In this document: piece by piece, positions 32,936 through 33,506 of the stretch
Position numbering within the stretch: position 1 is the stretch's first letter
Layout: each line of letters opens with the position of its first letter
NCBI GenBank assembly: GCA_023380585.1
Contig: JAMCRN010000020.1
Location: 1 to 33,506, forward strand
Direction of reading: 5' to 3'
Source: Candidatus Parvarchaeota archaeon
GTDB lineage: Archaea; Nanobdellota; Nanobdellia; Parvarchaeales; Parvarchaeaceae
DNA: 33,506 bases
Made by a program: the position numbers and the translations under genes
The notes under the pieces: model-generated
Told to the model about the DNA's origin: nothing
What the model saw: only the letters and a program-made list of their open reading frames with translations
The model's database searches: none

Positions 32936-33506
32936 ATGGCAAACCCGAGCGTTGCTTTGCTGCTCTTAAATTTCGGCGGTTTGAGCAGGCGTAGAAGAGA
33001 AGCCTTTCTTGGATTTTTGGAGGAAAACCTGCCAAAAGACACGGTGATACTACTGGATTCTGATGATAGACCAAGCGATTACGACCTGAAAATGGTCAAA
33101 TTCCAGCATGATAACAGCCTAGGCGACAGCTTTAGGACTGGACTTATGGCAGCAGTGAACTTAGGTGCAGAAAGGATAGTTACCTTTGAAGAGTATTCTA
33201 TGCAGAACGCTACCTGGTTCATGCCATACCTAGAACTGGAAAACGTCATAGAATCAAGGAAGAGGAGCTTTACAGAGATGATAACAATAGAGGCGTCGAA
33301 CATATTATCTTTTGGGAATGCCTATAACAGTTTCTCCATGAACCGGATATTCACAAAAGAAGCCGCCATCCTGCTTAAAGACACAAAGCTCTTTGACAGG
33401 TCGTTTTTAGTCGAATCAGTGAGCCTTCTGTCATCTAAAGGCCTTAAGATAACAGAGATAATCAAGCCTAACAAAAAGAAGAGCAAGGCTATAAATCCTA
33501 AAGAAG
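32936..33506 (+). CDS. divergent GT2-like glycosyltransferase-like protein (partial)
   Basis: This reading frame is open from ATG 32936 to the right edge (190 codons seen) and lacks its stop because the window ends. The first residues form a hydrophobic strand (VALLLLNFGG). The pattern ILLDSDDRPSD, then an N-S-L-G-D-S-F-R-T-G-L helix, then a strand RIVTFEE, and later FTKEAA and an SKGLKITEI strand is reminiscent of dolichyl-phosphate mannosyltransferase-type GT2 enzymes. The usual acidic DxD at the metal site is not recognisable; the place reads TFEEYSM. The family assignment is therefore weak, but that it is a gene is well supported by the TATA box and codon use. Confidence 0.8.
   Translation, partial: MANPSVALLLLNFGGLSRRRREAFLGFLEENLPKDTVILLDSDDRPSDYDLKMVKFQHDNSLGDSFRTGLMAAVNLGAERIVTFEEYSMQNATWFMPYLELENVIESRKRSFTEMITIEASNILSFGNAYNSFSMNRIFTKEAAILLKDTKLFDRSFLVESVSLLSSKGLKITEIIKPNKKKSKAINPKE

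Noticed and set aside
1-33506. CRISPR array, insertion sequence, integrase or defence cassette
   Set aside because: No regularly spaced repeats, transposase or integrase motifs, or recognisable defence proteins were seen on either strand.

Overview
The window comes from an archaeon, most likely a small-genome DPANN lineage of the Micrarchaeota/Parvarchaeota (ARMAN-like) type. The archaeal evidence is the 3' end of an archaeal-style 23S rRNA, TATA-binding protein, both subunits of family D DNA polymerase, EF-1A, aIF1, archaeal AlaRS and IleRS, an archaeal-type UMP kinase, TATA-type promoters close to start codons and codon use rich in AGA, AGG and ATA. The DPANN placement is an inference from very tight gene packing, a single-chain primase, and large pilin-like LamG/DUF2341 surface proteins. 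No 16S gene is present to settle the lineage.

Layout. 1-400 is the 3' end of the 23S gene; its first ~24 bases do not look like 23S exon. 437-7677 holds a small unknown protein, then on the minus strand VKOR, TBP and IleRS (one tightly packed unit) and AlaRS. tRNA-His (7779-7850) separates AlaRS from the PolD large subunit (7990-11406). A four-CBS-domain protein with a possible ribosome-hibernation-like tail, a small membrane protein and EF-1A follow. 14609-18617 is a minus-strand group of UMP kinase, an MFS permease and topoisomerase I, divergent from two envelope genes (18682-20847). Initiator tRNA-Met sits 5 nt upstream of a bacterial-type MetRS gene (20899-22481). A degenerate ADP-forming acyl-CoA synthetase homologue lies tail to tail with it.

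24.6-29.2 kb is a replication and nucleotide island: a fused PriS/PriL primase on the minus strand, divergent from aIF1, the PolD small subunit and two tandem thymidylate kinases. The second kinase overlaps the start of a 768-residue surface protein, followed by pyruvate kinase and a truncated glycosyltransferase-like ORF at the right edge.

No CRISPR array, insertion sequence, integrase or prophage gene was seen. The content is mainly core information processing. The most unusual points are the tRNA-iMet/MetRS junction with a bacterial-type MetRS, the catalytically degenerate acyl-CoA synthetase homologue, the single-chain primase, the second thymidylate kinase lacking the P-loop lysine, a LamG domain inserted inside a DUF2341 domain, and the odd bases in the 23S peptidyl-transferase and sarcin-ricin segments.
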